From an uncultured bacterium (GTDB taxonomy: Bacteria > Pseudomonadota > Gammaproteobacteria > Burkholderiales > Burkholderiaceae_E), in NCBI GenBank assembly GCA_903907905.1, contig CAIVPX010000052.1:120727-184726 (forward strand): 64,000 nt of DNA, written 5' to 3'. A program made the translations under genes and the position numbers. The notes under the pieces were generated by a model. That model did no database searches, was not told the DNA's origin, and saw nothing but the letters and a program-made list of their open reading frames with translations. Of this stretch, positions 63,162-64,000 are shown one piece after another. The first letter of the stretch is position 1. Each line of letters begins with the position of its first letter.

Positions 63162-63174
63162 GAACAGGAGCGGT

Positions 63175-64000
63175 TCAACGAATGCCGAGCAGCGGCCCGA
63201 CCGATTTGCGCCACGCGTCGGAGCAACCCGGGTTGACCTTGTCGCAGCCCTCGGCCCAGGCCGGGAGCGAGATGTCGCGTACCGCCGCCTGCACCAGCTC
63301 CAGATCTTTCGCCGTCGGCTCGACCAGCGTGGCCTTGAAGGGCTTGTGCTCGGTGCAGGGCGTCTGACCCGTGGAGCACCGCACGCCATCGGCCCACAGG
63401 GCTTCCGAGCTCGTCCAGATATCGTTGACCAGGGTATCCACCTCGGCCTTGAAGCGGGCTTGGACCTCAGGCGAGAGCTTCTTCCAGGCGGCCGTGGTGA
63501 TCGCGTAGCCCTGGACCGCAATCTGCAGACCCAAGGGGTACACGTGGGTGGCGCTGTCCATCCAGCCGGCACTGTTGGCCGAACTCGGCCCGGTGACCGC
63601 GCAATCGAGGGTGCCCAGCCGCAAGCCCTGGGACACCTCGCTGAAGGCCATCGTCACCGGGGTTGCGCCGATCTTCTCCATGAAGCGGGCCATCACGCCG
63701 TCGATCACACGAATTTTCTTGCCCTTCAGATCGGCCAGCCCGCCGGGGATGGGGGGCTTGCAGAAAATGATCTGTGGACCGAAGGGCCACACGCCCAGCA
63801 GCACCAGATTGTGCTGGGCCTGCAGTTGCCGGTCGAGAACGGGCTGGAACGCGGCGATGTTGGCTCGCGCCGTCTTGAAGTCGGTGTTCATGCCGACCAG
63901 ATCGAGCCCGAGAATGGTGGGCTCGTCACGAGACACCTGCCCCAGACGCAAGGTGACCATGTCGTAGATGCCCGAGCGCATGACGCGCAACTGCTCGAAC
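63175..64000 (-). CDS. TRAP transporter substrate-binding protein (DctP family), 5' end cut by window edge
   Basis: The C-terminal ~274 residues of a periplasmic TRAP receptor; the leader and first strands are off the right edge. Present are LDLVGMNTDFKTARANIAAF, VLLGVWPFGPQIIFCKPPIPGGLADLKGKKIRVIDGVMARFMEKIGATPVTMAFSEVSQGLRLGTLDCAVTG, and HVYPLGLQIAVQGYAITTAAWKKLSPEVQ. The Arg in KIRV normally binds the ligand's carboxylate, so an organic acid is likely. Cysteines near the end (RCSTGQTPC) could form a disulfide. Confidence 0.93.
   Translation of the reverse strand, partial: FEQLRVMRSGIYDMVTLRLGQVSRDEPTILGLDLVGMNTDFKTARANIAAFQPVLDRQLQAQHNLVLLGVWPFGPQIIFCKPPIPGGLADLKGKKIRVIDGVMARFMEKIGATPVTMAFSEVSQGLRLGTLDCAVTGPSSANSAGWMDSATHVYPLGLQIAVQGYAITTAAWKKLSPEVQARFKAEVDTLVNDIWTSSEALWADGVRCSTGQTPCTEHKPFKATLVEPTAKDLELVQAAVRDISLPAWAEGCDKVNPGCSDAWRKSVGPLLGIR

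Overview
The window is about 64 kb of GC-rich, gene-dense bacterial chromosome, most likely from a betaproteobacterium of the order Burkholderiales, near the Bordetella/Achromobacter/Alcaligenaceae group. The main reasons are nine separate Bug/TctC-type periplasmic receptors, the cysI-DUF934-cobA sulfite-reduction cluster, and the general mix of CoA-ester, MmgE/PrpD, TauD and hydantoinase catabolic genes. No rRNA, tRNA, transposase, phage gene or CRISPR array was seen. Both ends cut a gene: an oligopeptide-type ABC ATPase on the left and a TRAP receptor on the right.

Left part (1-12.6 kb): two peptide/nickel-type ABC ATPases run leftward, with a divergent LysR regulator followed by a Bug receptor, panC and a 2-keto-3-deoxygalactonokinase. 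A leftward Bug gene, a small secreted adhesin-E-like protein, and two MmgE/PrpD-Bug pairs follow. A small membrane protein with an 11-copy GACCTC tract (Leu-Asp tail) closes this part.

12.8-25.4 kb: a large secreted serralysin-like metalloprotease, a ModA-like binding protein without a signal peptide, and a CaiB CoA-transferase followed by a 2-hydroxyacid dehydrogenase. Next come an enoyl-CoA hydratase-family protein and another Bug receptor. A five-gene leftward operon ends this part: acyl-CoA synthetase, beta-carbonic anhydrase, Bug, CaiB CoA-transferase and acrylyl-CoA reductase-like protein. Together these look like uptake, CoA activation and reduction of one or more unknown carboxylic acids.

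25.5-41.3 kb: a complete RND tripartite efflux operon; a TauD-like dioxygenase, Bug and arylmalonate decarboxylase-fold set divergent from a D-2-hydroxyacid dehydrogenase; an MFS exporter; and a sulfite assimilation/siroheme cluster (cobA, DUF934, cysI, a CysB-type regulator and a short CbiX/SirB chelatase).

41.5-52.8 kb: a cupin gene, a full branched-chain-type ABC transporter (binding protein, two permeases, two ATPases) and an HpcH/HpaI aldolase run rightward. They face a leftward Bug, hydantoinase A, hydantoinase B set. The hydantoinase B protein has an extra C-terminal barrel-like domain.

53.0-64 kb: a proline/alanine-rich bitopic protein, then a leftward operon of two AMDase-fold proteins around a Bug receptor plus an Fe-S/FMN/FAD oxidoreductase. 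Divergent from it are a second TauD-like dioxygenase and an FMN 2-hydroxyacid oxidase. A TRAP transporter ends the window. The most interesting pattern is that two loci (31.3-35.3 kb and 56.5-61.3 kb) carry the same unusual combination: TauD-like dioxygenase, Bug receptor, AMDase-fold protein and a 2-hydroxyacid-oxidising enzyme.
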